A DNA stretch of 64,000 nucleotides from contig NZ_QODK01000002.1 of NCBI RefSeq assembly GCF_003324485.1, positions 558,001-622,000 of the forward strand, in the 5' to 3' direction. A program made the translations under genes and the position numbers. The notes under the pieces were generated by a model. It made no database searches, was not told the origin of the DNA, and saw nothing but the letters and a program-made list of their open reading frames with translations. The stretch's first letter is position 1, and every line of letters begins with the position of its first letter. The DNA comes from Cohaesibacter intestini (lineage in GTDB: Bacteria > Pseudomonadota > Alphaproteobacteria > Rhizobiales > Cohaesibacteraceae). Below are positions 9,101-16,375 of this stretch, in pieces.

Positions 9101-10230
9101 CCGCCGTTACCACGCAGCTCATTGCTGCCCTGATTGCCGATGATTGTGTCGTTGCCACGACCACCATTGGCGTTTTCAATCAGTGAACGCAAATCTCCTT
9201 CAAAGAGAAGCGCATTGGCAACATTGCCTCTTGCCAGATAATCGGATCGGCTCCCTCCGTTCAAATCTGCCAATTGCGCCTGTGAGAATATAGACCATTC
9301 ACCGGGATTCAGATTGATACTGAGGTCCGTCGTGTAGTTGCTCAAATCGTAGGTATCGACACCGTTTCCATCCCAGATGGTTCTAAATATCCGATTTTCG
9401 ACCGGCGTCCCCTGTCCGGCACCATTGATCGACATTTGTCCTGAGCTTGGGTCAAAGGTGTAAACCGTGTCTCCACTCCAAACATTGCCTGAGGCAGAAT
9501 AATCAGCGCCATACATATATTGAAGAGCAGCGATGTCATACATCATGTAGGATTGAGCGTTGCCGCCAATCTCATTCTCGCTGGGGTCTGTAAAGCTATC
9601 GCCGACATGATCGCGATAGGTCATCACTGAAAATTCGTTTGAATCGACATTTGAGGGAAGCGCCCCAAAAGGATTGCCGGAATCGTGGCCATGCGTCAGG
9701 CCAAGGGTATGCCCGATTTCATGCATGAACCCTTCATTATACGCATACGATCCCAGACGCGGATCGTCGTAGTTCCCGTCATTTCGGTACCATGAATCTC
9801 CGGCTTCATCCGACCCGTAAGGAAAGTAACCAGCAGCTGTTGGGGTATTATTCAAGGTCATGGCGAACCTGAGCTCCGCATGGGTGGTGCTCGATTCTGT
9901 CACTTCCGTGAAAGTCAAATCCGTAAAGGATTCAATCTCGTTGTAGAGACTTCTTACGGCGTCCTTTTGAACGCTGTTGAGGGCTTCGAAGCCGAGGTCA
10001 GGCTGTTCGCTGCCATAAGTGGATGCATAAAATGAGGCGCTTGTTGGGAAACTGAATTGTAGGCTGCTTACGGCCCATTTCGTATCATGAAGAACGCCTT
10101 TCCAGACTTCGCCAGGATCACTCACGGAAGCTGTAGACGCAGTGAGACCGTCGCCAGACTCAGAGCCAGACAGTGGAGTAAAAGTTTGACCGTGAAAGTC
10201 CGGCAGCCCAATGCCACATAGAGTGCACAT
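6103..10230 (-). CDS. Secreted RTX mosaic: serralysin-type metalloprotease with VWA and PPC domains
   Basis: 1375 residues, no Sec signal, predicted type I secretion substrate. Residues about 40-245 are an M10B-type protease with zinc site HEIGHTLGLTH (170-180) and Met-turn SVMTY (201-205); 355-385 hold glycine-rich RTX nonapeptides. Residues 447-628 form a von Willebrand A domain with a MIDAS-like DLTAS and the later TGGGDTPEA. More RTX repeats (640-720) lead to a PPC-type beta-sandwich (about 733-865). Residues 885-1292 are four tandem 102-residue units, each with GADRMIGGTGNDVYYVDN-like openings, and the C-terminus ends in the hydrophobic-acidic style of RTX secretion signals (DDFSFV). Protease likely acts outside the cell on proteins; VWA suggests adhesion (inferred). 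The ATG has GAGG 8 bp upstream. It follows the 10243-10689 gene by 12 bp. No ABC/MFP secretion genes lie in the window. Confidence 0.9.
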   Translation of the reverse strand: MCTLCGIGLPDFHGQTFTPLSGSESGDGLTASTASVSDPGEVWKGVLHDTKWAVSSLQFSFPTSASFYASTYGSEQPDLGFEALNSVQKDAVRSLYNEIESFTDLTFTEVTESSTTHAELRFAMTLNNTPTAAGYFPYGSDEAGDSWYRNDGNYDDPRLGSYAYNEGFMHEIGHTLGLTHGHDSGNPFGALPSNVDSNEFSVMTYRDHVGDSFTDPSENEIGGNAQSYMMYDIAALQYMYGADYSASGNVWSGDTVYTFDPSSGQMSINGAGQGTPVENRIFRTIWDGNGVDTYDLSNYTTDLSINLNPGEWSIFSQAQLADLNGGSRSDYLARGNVANALLFEGDLRSLIENANGGRGNDTIIGNQGSNELRGNGGNDNLQGGDGRDKAIYSGAYSEYSITENIDGSFTIAHTGGDRSDGTDTVRDIEYAVFSDREVALAPLTGPLDVVFLQDLTASFIDDLPSMRAAVDDIAAVIQNAYANSRFAVTSFRDTGDSYVYRVEADFTQSTSSLVSTYNSMNATGGGDTPEAQLTALLQASTDSSLSYQSGSTRIFILATDAGYHNYESTASIAALMASNDIIPIFAVASGEVSTYQNLANELGTGVVVTIESDSADFADSIRYALASIDAEVTEAGTSSSDTLAGGDTADGIYGLGGDDTISGNGGDDLLDGGSGNDSLLGGDDNDQLLGGSGNDNLLGGEGNDRLVGGDGDDVLLGDGDSSSSLFPSSQSLNSLFTLGFDEDIQNSTTQTHATVQGTGSGTVNYYSFTVAAAGLSVVLDIDYADQNIGASDFDSWIVLYDSSGNQLSYSDDDYGGDPGSVDSHDSYLSNTLGSAGTYYVAVGSYSGLSPIPVGGTYELHVSVNGAIGEPPTVGAGNDVLNGGEGADSMAGGAGNDVYYVDNVGDTIEENADNGNDLVFSYISLALRDHSQNLEHLSLLGPGNINGTGNGLGNTITGNSGNNVLNGAYGNDVLRGGAGNDIFKDDVGADRMIGGSGNDVYYVDNVGDRVEESAGSGTDQVFSYISFALRDHSQYLEHLSLLGSGNTNGTGNAQHNTITGNSGNNILNGAGGNDILRGGAGNDIFKDNIGADRMIGGTGNDVYYVDNGGDRVEESAGSGTDQVFSYISFALRDHSQYLEHLSLLGSGDINGTGNGLGNTITGNAGNNVLNGAYGNDLLRGGAGNDIFKDDNGADRMIGGTGNDVYYVDNVGDRVEESAGSGTDQVFSYVSFTLRNHSQYLEHLSLLGSGNINGTGNGLNNIITGNSGNNVLNGAYGQDILRGGAGNDIFFDDSGNDIFTGGTGADTFIFQRSGEFDIITDFEDGIDTIRIATGSNTFSQVKISDDGADTIVQFDGSTVVLNNFNHALLGADDFSFV
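6355..7578 (-). repeat. Four tandem 306-bp coding repeats within the RTX gene
   Basis: Units of exactly 102 codons begin at residues 885, 987, 1089 and 1191 of the RTX protein. Units two to four are nearly identical in protein (shared phrases VGDRVEESAGSGTDQVFSY and HSQYLEHLSLLGSG), the first is more diverged. The regular period points to recent expansion by unequal recombination. Confidence 0.85.
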
Positions 10231-10242
10231 CCTAAAACCTCG

Positions 10243-10689
10243 CTATTCTCTGAAACCCAACTTTGTTTGACTCAACAATTCACGTTTCTCGGCGTCACTG
10301 AGAAAGCATGGCTTTAAAACAACCAGACCATCCAAAAGCTTTTTTTCTTCCAAGCTGTTCAATATTTCTGTTTCCGATTCAGAGAAAACCGGTGTGATGG
10401 ACACCAACGCTCCGTCAACAGATTTGGATAGCCAAACAGAATTTGTTTCTTTGGACATGCCCGATGAGCATTCAATTAAGAAGGCCGCTGATCCCTTATG
10501 TGAAATCCGGACGGCATTGCATTGAATTTTAGAATCCACAACATTGCTATTGTAGAATTCTAATATAGCGTCGGTGGATCTTTTCTCCATCATTTGCAAA
10601 GACATGATACCGCTAGACATGGCCGGCCTTAAGACTGGGAAAGACAACAAAAATATCGATGACAAAAAAAGAATACGGAGAATGATCAT
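10243..10689 (-). CDS. Small exported protein encoded upstream of the RTX protease
   Basis: 148 residues with an N-terminal hydrophobic signal or anchor (IILRILFLSSIFLLSFPVL). The mature region has three cysteines (IQCNAVRIS, IECSSGM, KPCFLSD) and mixed alpha/beta composition; no family was recognised. ATG at 10689 is preferred because GGTGGA lies 7 bp upstream; a GTG twelve bases earlier is less likely. The stop is 12 bp from the RTX start, so the two are probably one transcript. Serralysin genes are often next to a small periplasmic inhibitor (Inh, family I38); this protein sits in that position but does not show the known Inh signature, so an inhibitor or chaperone role is only a guess. 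It is AT-rich compared with the flanks. Confidence 0.65.
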   Translation of the reverse strand: MIILRILFLSSIFLLSFPVLRPAMSSGIMSLQMMEKRSTDAILEFYNSNVVDSKIQCNAVRISHKGSAAFLIECSSGMSKETNSVWLSKSVDGALVSITPVFSESETEILNSLEEKKLLDGLVVLKPCFLSDAEKRELLSQTKLGFRE

Positions 10690-10744
10690 AAAAAATTCCA
10701 CCAGCTACATTCACCAAGTTGTAACTAATACAAACCAAAGAAAG

Positions 10745-10750
10745 TGTCAA
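10745..10750 (-). promoter_or_regulatory. Possible -35 box for the small protein/RTX operon
   Basis: TTGACA on the minus strand about 55 bp before the ATG at 10689. The downstream -10 is unclear: TATTAG lies only 14 bases away and TAGTTA 17 bases away. Confidence 0.35.
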
Positions 10751-11210
10751 TTCTTTTTAACACGTACAGGTTGCGTTATGACGATAACCCAAGCAGTCTC
10801 GGTTGCTCCGGTGCAGGTCGCAGAACCATCATGTCAACGCATTGAAGCGGCTTGAGATAACGAGTAATTTCAATACAATAAAACTTACTCGAACTTGCTG
10901 AGAATGCGAAGGAGATCGCCGACCCCCGATCGAAACCATCCGAGGACCTCTACGGAACGGTCCGGCTTATGGTTTTCCACTTCATTTCATTATGCGCAGG
11001 TATCGGCATGGTTTGGAAGGGTCAAAAAGGAGGAGCCGGTCTGGGACAGACACGGGCCATCGGGAGTTGGGTTTGCTCTGGTCCTTCGCGCCAAAGAAAA
11101 CATGATTTGGTGCGGATAGGGAAAACTCTTCCCGAAGACGCATACTCGAAACGCAATAAACCGAGCTGAAAGAACAACCTGTTTCGCAAGCCCGCCAAAT
11201 GGCCGCACCG

Positions 11211-11237
11211 ACAGAACTGACAGAACTGACAAAACTG
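11211..11237 (+). repeat. Three tandem 9-bp repeats
   Basis: ACAGAACTG, ACAGAACTG, ACAAAACTG in a row. In one frame they encode Thr-Glu-Leu units. Located within the decayed right end of the island. Confidence 0.7.
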
Positions 11238-11438
11238 GTTGAAGATATCACGCGCAAGCAGGTCGTGATGAAAGTGAGGCGCGATCAGGGGCAATGCTGG
11301 AAAAAGACAATGCGGCAGCCGAAGCACCCACGGCTCAGATGGAGCCAATGGTCGATCGCTTCAACCCACCCTCACTTCCGGCACCAAAAACAAAATGTAA
11401 GTTCATTAAATTACAATCGCTTGCTTAAAAGAACCAAT

Positions 11439-11454
11439 CTCTGGCGGCACCACT
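11439..11454 (+). repeat. Right attachment-like direct repeat (attR candidate)
   Basis: An exact 16-bp copy of the tRNA-Thr 3' end at 5332-5347, with no tRNA around it. The TAG stop of the convergent gene 11453-11944 overlaps its last two bases. Confidence 0.7.
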
Positions 11455-11944
11455 ATCCTACCCTTTTGCGCAACGCCTCAAAGACCATTTCAAACGCCGC
11501 TTTCGTCTCAAATCCAAAGTCGGCAATTTGCGTATGGCCTGCAGCATGTTTGATGACAATGAAGCGCATCGCGGCTCGGCTGGCAGATTGTTGATTGACA
11601 GATCGGATCGTACGATACGGAATGGAAATTATCTGGTTGGAAAAAGGATTCTTGGGCAACAGAACCCGGTCTTCTTCAAACCGGATCTGACGTTCCCCAT
11701 GCCGCTGCGTCGCCCACGCACGGGCCATTATGAAAATCGCAGTAAAGGCCACCAAAGCCAGTGCCCCATACAGGCATGCGCCGACCGGATATCCGACAGG
11801 CATGCCAATGAAACGATCCGGCTCGGTCCATGCCATGAACAGCATCAACCCGCCAAACAGGGCGATCAAAAGCCCGATCAGACAGACAGATGGCCCTTGC
11901 AAGTGATAGGGGAAAGACTGGATTTCCATGCGGGTCTTGTTCAT
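11453..11944 (-). CDS. Two-TM membrane protein of unknown function
   Basis: About 163 residues. Two transmembrane helices (PSVCLIGLLIALFGGLMLFM and ACLYGALALVAFTAIFIMA) are followed by a cytoplasmic-like domain of about 80 residues that begins RQIRFEEDRVLLPKNPF and includes IPYRTIRSVNQQ, a pattern like PH-type membrane domains, though this assignment is only suggestive. Possible starts are TTG 11965, ATG 11944 and ATG 11929; none has a clear ribosome binding site. ATG 11944 lies 9 bp past the stop of the preceding gene, suggesting coupling. Its stop codon lies in the attR-like repeat, so the island may have replaced its original 3' end. Confidence 0.65.
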   Translation of the reverse strand: MNKTRMEIQSFPYHLQGPSVCLIGLLIALFGGLMLFMAWTEPDRFIGMPVGYPVGACLYGALALVAFTAIFIMARAWATQRHGERQIRFEEDRVLLPKNPFSNQIISIPYRTIRSVNQQSASRAAMRFIVIKHAAGHTQIADFGFETKAAFEMVFEALRKRVG

Positions 11945-11952
11945 TTGCAGGA

Positions 11953-12462
11953 TCACGCCAACCAAAATAATTCATAAAGGCAGTAAAACAGCGTCAACCC
12001 GGCAATCCCGTAGATCAGATAAGCGGTCTGACGGTTGCGCACGGCCCCTTTTGCTTCCTCTTCTGCCGAGACATAAAGGCTTTCCTCGACCGGGACAGAC
12101 AGGCGGGGCTTTTTCACTGCTCCAACGACGGGAGCATGACGGGCCAGCGCGAACTGTCCGGCCCAAAAGGCATATCCCCCAAGCCCGATCAAAAGCAAAG
12201 CGATGATGCTGTTGCCCGGAGCCTCCAGCAGGAAGCCCATTGCCACCCCAAGGAGGCCAAGCGTAAAACCCGATAGAGCGGTTGAGCGCCGGGATGATGC
12301 ACATTCAATGACCTCACGATGATCACACTGCGAACAGACATAGAGAAATCGGATGCCTCCTCCGCCCCAAGAGCCGCCCAGCCCGGCCTTCCGGGCCTGA
12401 AAGCCATGCTTGCTGCAGACGGGACATTGCCTGATTTCCTCAGGCAGAACGACTTCTCTCAT
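11953..12462 (-). CDS. Zinc-ribbon membrane protein of unknown function
   Basis: About 169 residues. An N-terminal zinc ribbon is visible as CPVC (C13, C16) and CSQC (C43, C46), followed by two hydrophobic helices (ALSGFTLGLLGVAMGFLL and SIIALLLIGLGGYAFW) and a last helix at the C-terminus (LIYGIAGLTLFYCLYELFW). The family is not recognised. ATG 12462 is chosen because it places the zinc ribbon close to the N-terminus; a TTG at 12495 is the alternative. The next gene on the strand (11453-11944) follows at once and is also a membrane protein, so they likely form a pair. Confidence 0.65.
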   Translation of the reverse strand: MREVVLPEEIRQCPVCSKHGFQARKAGLGGSWGGGGIRFLYVCSQCDHREVIECASSRRSTALSGFTLGLLGVAMGFLLEAPGNSIIALLLIGLGGYAFWAGQFALARHAPVVGAVKKPRLSVPVEESLYVSAEEEAKGAVRNRQTAYLIYGIAGLTLFYCLYELFWLA

Positions 12463-12588
12463 AACGGTCACACCCAAATTGTCGCGCGTCTCCAAAAACT
12501 GGCACAGCGCTATTTTCGGCGCAACCGCTATAAATGCACCATTCCGCAGGCAGGAAGCCGCAGGTCAGCCCCTTCACGGTCGGCACGA

Positions 12589-13791
12589 TCAGGTATCAAG
12601 CAATGGCACATGAGCGGCGACCACCAGCCGCGCCAGTTCGGTGCGATTGCGGGCATTGGTCTTGCTCAGCACCGATCTGATCTGACTTTTCACCGTCTCG
12701 CGCGACACCCCGCGCATATCGGCGATATGGTCATATGTATATCCCTTGAGATAATGGGTAAGGCTCTCGGCCTCGGCTTTAGACAGCCCGAAACTGCCTG
12801 CCAGCGACAAGCCATTGGTCGCCAGTTGCCATTCCGGTGCGATGGCGAAAATGATCGCATATCCGCGACTGACAGGACCATCAAAGGCGCTGAAACGCAC
12901 AGGCGAGATATCAAGGCTGAGCGGGTCTTTTTCCAGTCCGCGCGACAAAGAGGTGGTCACACCGCTATGCAGGCTCTTTTTCAGGCTGCAATCGGCCGCC
13001 CGCAATATCTGATGGGCGAAGGCTCCTTCTGCATCCGGATCCACAGCCCGCAACCTGCCGTCTCCCCCTGCCCGCAAGGCATCTCCTTCCGAAAGCAGTC
13101 GATCAAAGGCGGTGTTTTTCAGCACGATCTCGCGCGCGTCAGTCACAATTGCCGTGCCGATCGCCAAACGGTCCAACACTTCAAGCACCATGGCATAGCG
13201 CCGCCGCAATGCCGTCAGCATCCGACCAGAATTGAGCGCCCGCGCAATATAGGGTGCCATCATTGCAAGTTGCTGCCCAGCCCCATCCGGAATCTCGTCA
13301 TGCTCCTTGGAAAACTGGACGGTCAGAATGTCCCGCCAAGGCTCGCCCCGATTGAGGACCACGCCGATCCGGCGAAAAATATCGATGGATTGGATCGAGG
13401 TGGCAAAAGGCTCAAGTTGTCGCATATCATCAGGAGCCACCTGCCGCAGCCCCATTGGCAGCAAATCCGTATCGAGAAACAGATCCCCATTTTCCGCATT
13501 GCGCATCAGGGTCTGAATTTCGGAGTATAATGCGCCTTCAGACTGGGCCGTATTGACGGCATAGTCCGCGACGACCTCCTTTTGCAGATTGCTGCTGAAA
13601 ACCGTAAAGGCCAGATCGGGCAAGTCGTAGGGATCGTGATGGACGCCGGTTTCATGATTGAAATAGTTGATGACAGCGGTGTGGGCAAAACAGGCATCAC
13701 GAATCCGGTCAACGGCTTCTGGCCACAAGCTCTCGTCGATGACCGCTTCATAGCAGCTGGCCACCGCATCCAACACCGGCTTCACATCCAT
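12589..13791 (-). CDS. LuxR-type transcriptional regulator
   Basis: 400 residues. The C-terminal 65 residues are a LuxR/FixJ helix-turn-helix: LSKAEAESLTHYLKGYTYDHIA then RGVSRETVKSQIRSVLSKTNARNRTELARL. The rest is a single large sensor region of the kind seen in alphaproteobacterial helix-turn-helix regulators with a PAS-like fold; it lacks a receiver domain and has no clear acyl-homoserine-lactone pocket, so the signal is unknown. Start ATG 13791 has GGAAGGGGG about 7 bp upstream; the longer frame to 13848 is less likely. The gene stands alone between the two membrane proteins and fructokinase; targets cannot be inferred. Confidence 0.8.
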   Translation of the reverse strand: MDVKPVLDAVASCYEAVIDESLWPEAVDRIRDACFAHTAVINYFNHETGVHHDPYDLPDLAFTVFSSNLQKEVVADYAVNTAQSEGALYSEIQTLMRNAENGDLFLDTDLLPMGLRQVAPDDMRQLEPFATSIQSIDIFRRIGVVLNRGEPWRDILTVQFSKEHDEIPDGAGQQLAMMAPYIARALNSGRMLTALRRRYAMVLEVLDRLAIGTAIVTDAREIVLKNTAFDRLLSEGDALRAGGDGRLRAVDPDAEGAFAHQILRAADCSLKKSLHSGVTTSLSRGLEKDPLSLDISPVRFSAFDGPVSRGYAIIFAIAPEWQLATNGLSLAGSFGLSKAEAESLTHYLKGYTYDHIADMRGVSRETVKSQIRSVLSKTNARNRTELARLVVAAHVPLLDT

Positions 13792-14011
13792 CCATCCCCC
13801 TTCCGGCGCACCAAAGGGCGTGCCGCTCTGTGTCCAGTCACGCAGCAATGGCTGCTGGCAACCATCGTGAAACCAGCCGCTTACACGATTAATGTAGAAC
13901 GATAACCAGAGCGGATGCTACCATTGATCCGCATTTTTGACAATCAAACCTGCATCGCTCAGACCCATCCCAATGGCACAGGCGCGTCTTGCGATGCAGC
14001 TCTGACACGCT

Positions 14012-14953
14012 TCAGAGCTCCTTGCGCCAAGGCGGATTTGCCCCTTTGCGCGACACATTGATCGCTGCCACTTTCGAGGCAAAACCGAGCGCTTCGCGCA
14101 TCTGATCGTCGGAGATCGTCCGAACCGCATCTTTTGACAAAAGATTCAGCTCAGCCAGTTTGGCAAGGATGCCTGCATTGAACGTATCGCCAGCCCCGAC
14201 CGTATCGACCACCTCGACGCGCTCGGAAGCAACCGAGACTTCCCGACCATCAGCCAGATAAGCGGTCGCCCCTTCGGCCCCCTTGGTCACCAGCAGGATC
14301 GCAGGACCGGTCGCCAGCACCGCCTTGACCTGTTCATCAAGGCTTGCCGCATCCGGCATCATCCAGTTGAGGTCCTCGTCCGACAGCTTGACGATATCCG
14401 CATGGGCAAACATGCTATTGATCCGGGTCCGGTAAACAACCGCATCCGCAATGAAGCCGGGGCGTACATTGGGGTCGATCATCACCAGATGGCCAGCAGC
14501 TTCACGGGCACACAAGGCCTCATAGGTGCGAGCGCAAGGCTCGACCGCGAGGCTGATACCTCCAAAGAAAACAGCCTCGATCGTGTCTGGAACCTCTCCG
14601 ACATCTTCAAGTGCAATCATCCGACCCGCGGAATTCTCGTCATAGAAAAAGTAACTGGCATGGCCATTTTCCAACTTCACAAAGGCCAGCGTCGTGGGGC
14701 GATCGGATCGTTTGCACAGACTTGTGGTGACCCCGCTTTCGGCGAGAAAATCCTGCAATTGCTGGCCGAACATGTCCGATGATAGGCCAGTCAGAAATTC
14801 CGTACCAACCCCAAGGCGCCCCAAGGCAACGGCTGTGTTAAAGACAGCGCCACCAGAGCAAGGTTGAAAAGCATGCACACCGGGCTCGATTTCAGCCGGG
14901 ATCATGTCAATCAACGCTTCCCCGCAACACAGAATTCTGGCTTGATCGCTCAC
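14012..14953 (-). CDS. PfkB-family fructokinase
   Basis: 313 residues, ribokinase/PfkB fold. The N-terminal substrate site is GEALIDMIP and the glycine pair motif CSGGAVFNTAVALGRLG; the C-terminal catalytic motif DTVGAGDTFNAGIL holds the base Asp and anion hole. The early text (ILCCGEALIDMIPAE, QPCSGGAVFN) matches proteobacterial fructokinases (ScrK/Frk) rather than ribokinase or KdgK, so phosphorylation of fructose to fructose 6-phosphate is likely. GTG at 14953 is used because CGGAG precedes it by about 7 bp and the protein then starts at the usual place. It follows the LacI gene by 144 bp on the same strand, opposite the D-lyxose/mannose isomerase gene. Confidence 0.85.
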   Translation of the reverse strand: MSDQARILCCGEALIDMIPAEIEPGVHAFQPCSGGAVFNTAVALGRLGVGTEFLTGLSSDMFGQQLQDFLAESGVTTSLCKRSDRPTTLAFVKLENGHASYFFYDENSAGRMIALEDVGEVPDTIEAVFFGGISLAVEPCARTYEALCAREAAGHLVMIDPNVRPGFIADAVVYRTRINSMFAHADIVKLSDEDLNWMMPDAASLDEQVKAVLATGPAILLVTKGAEGATAYLADGREVSVASERVEVVDTVGAGDTFNAGILAKLAELNLLSKDAVRTISDDQMREALGFASKVAAINVSRKGANPPWRKEL

Positions 14954-15097
14954 TGTCTTTCTCCGTTTTTCTTTTCCAGCCCTTTGCCGGAACCCTTTCC
15001 CGGACCACAGGCTTTTATTCATGTCCACACATTGATATGGCGCAGAACCGCACCAGCGGCCGGAGCCGCATCCACCGAAAAAACAAATCCCAGCGCC

Positions 15098-16123
15098 TCA
15101 GCTGCCGTCCGTTTCAGTGAAAACCGCTTGCGGTGTCTGGATGATCTGCTGAACACCTGACGTCTCGCCACGCAACTGTGCCAGCATCGCCCGTCCCATC
15201 AGCTCGCCCGCTTCACGAATATCTTCGGAGAACCGCTCAAGACCCGGATGGATCTGTTCAAGGATAACCGAGTTGGTCTTGACCACGGCGTGATAGTCGA
15301 CCCCACGCTGCCGCCCAAGCTCACGCAAGCCAGAATGAACCGCCAGATAGGAGCCTTCCCCCAAGCAGACGAACCCGTCGATGTCATTGGGGCCATTGGG
15401 GCCGAAATAGCTATCGACCCAGCCACGCATATCAGTCACGGAGGATTCCAGCGACAGATTTTCAGGGATGACATAATCCATCCCGCGCTCGCTGACCGCC
15501 TTCATGAAGCCATAACGCAGATGCTGATGCAGGGTAAATTGATCGCGTGGCAGAATGATTGCGATCTTCTTGCAGCCCTTGTTGGCCAATCGGGTCGCCG
15601 CCCGATAAGCAAAGGCCTCATTGTCGAAATCAACAAAATTATGAGCCTGCGAAAAATCGGTCCGCCCGTGGCTGATAAAGGGAAAATCCTTCTCCAGCAA
15701 ATATCGGATCCGTTCATCGAAATTGCGTGTTCGGGTTAGTACGATGGCATCGGCCAGATTGTTCTGCACCAGCCGCCGTATCGGTTCCATATCGTCATCT
15801 TCGGTGAAGGTGGGCGTGATCGTCAGGTGATAATCCGTGCCGCGCAGCGACTGCGACAGACCGGTGATCATCGAACTGCCGAAATCGAGCATTTCATCCC
15901 ACGGATTGAGCACCAAGGTGATGACCCGCGTTTTGCCAGTCCGCAAACGCTGCGCCGCCCTGTCGGGAACATAACCGATCTCGGAAGCAACACGCGCCAC
16001 TTCCCTGCGGGTTGCCTCGGCGATTTTCGGATCGCCCTGCAAAGCCCGTGAAACTGTCGTGACGGCCAACCCCGTCATTTCTGCAATCGTTTTCTGTGTT
16101 GGCCTGATATTCCCTTTTGTCAT
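15098..16123 (-). CDS. LacI-family transcriptional regulator
   Basis: 341 residues. The N-terminal helix-turn-helix is KTIAEMTGLAVTTVSRALQG with the following hinge (EIGYVPDRAAQRLRTGKT), then a periplasmic-binding-protein-like sugar domain with the usual alternating subdomains (VITLVLNPWDEM, FPFISHGRTD, GFVCLGEG, IREAGELMG). ATG 16123 gives a leader of ten residues before the helix-turn-helix, while an upstream ATG would add ten more. It is divergent from the lyxose isomerase gene and upstream of fructokinase, and likely controls both in response to a sugar or sugar phosphate. A CG-centred half-palindrome at 16268-16281 is a candidate operator. Confidence 0.9.
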   Translation of the reverse strand: MTKGNIRPTQKTIAEMTGLAVTTVSRALQGDPKIAEATRREVARVASEIGYVPDRAAQRLRTGKTRVITLVLNPWDEMLDFGSSMITGLSQSLRGTDYHLTITPTFTEDDDMEPIRRLVQNNLADAIVLTRTRNFDERIRYLLEKDFPFISHGRTDFSQAHNFVDFDNEAFAYRAATRLANKGCKKIAIILPRDQFTLHQHLRYGFMKAVSERGMDYVIPENLSLESSVTDMRGWVDSYFGPNGPNDIDGFVCLGEGSYLAVHSGLRELGRQRGVDYHAVVKTNSVILEQIHPGLERFSEDIREAGELMGRAMLAQLRGETSGVQQIIQTPQAVFTETDGS

Positions 16124-16267
16124 TCGTATCCGTTTCCGATATCGTGTCATCAAGGAGCCAAGTTGCGGCCACCAGCCTTTAACACGTCATCCTGACGCAT
16201 TTGCCCGAGTCCCTGCGGCACTATACACCGGTTTCCAAACAGATAGGACCTATCCTTAGCTATCAGT

Positions 16268-16281
16268 TTGAAACGATTTAA
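16268..16281. promoter_or_regulatory. Candidate LacI-type operator
   Basis: TTGAAACGATTTAA, a CG-centred imperfect palindrome (five of seven positions paired), between the divergent LacI and lyxose isomerase genes. LacI-family operators usually are CG-centred, but only one copy was found. Confidence 0.35.
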
Positions 16282-16375
16282 GGGACTTTTGGCAAGGTAT
16301 CTTCTTCACATACCCCGGCTGTTTCGCAACGGCAACCCTATTATTACACAGTGCAGATATGAACAGGACAAGACC

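Larger units (their letters stand above)
10690..11438. other. Non-coding or decayed region at the right end of the island
   Basis: About 750 bp without a convincing gene. The left 170 bp is AT-rich and probably holds the promoter of the RTX operon. From 11211 a 9-bp sequence (ACAGAACTG) is repeated three times, the last copy with one change. Between 11199 and 11430 two overlapping plus frames read like protein fragments (ELTKLVEDITRKQ in one, MLEKDNAAAEAPTAQ in the next), as if one gene were broken by a frameshift, but no intact product or family can be named. Confidence 0.5.

Noticed and set aside
11199-11594. A 131-residue plus-strand ORF
   Set aside because: Crosses the attR repeat and overlaps the minus-strand membrane protein; the sequence changes character part-way, as in a broken gene.
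12319-13530. A 403-residue plus-strand frame over the LuxR gene
   Set aside because: Overlaps the regulator almost fully and has the composition of an antisense shadow without motifs.
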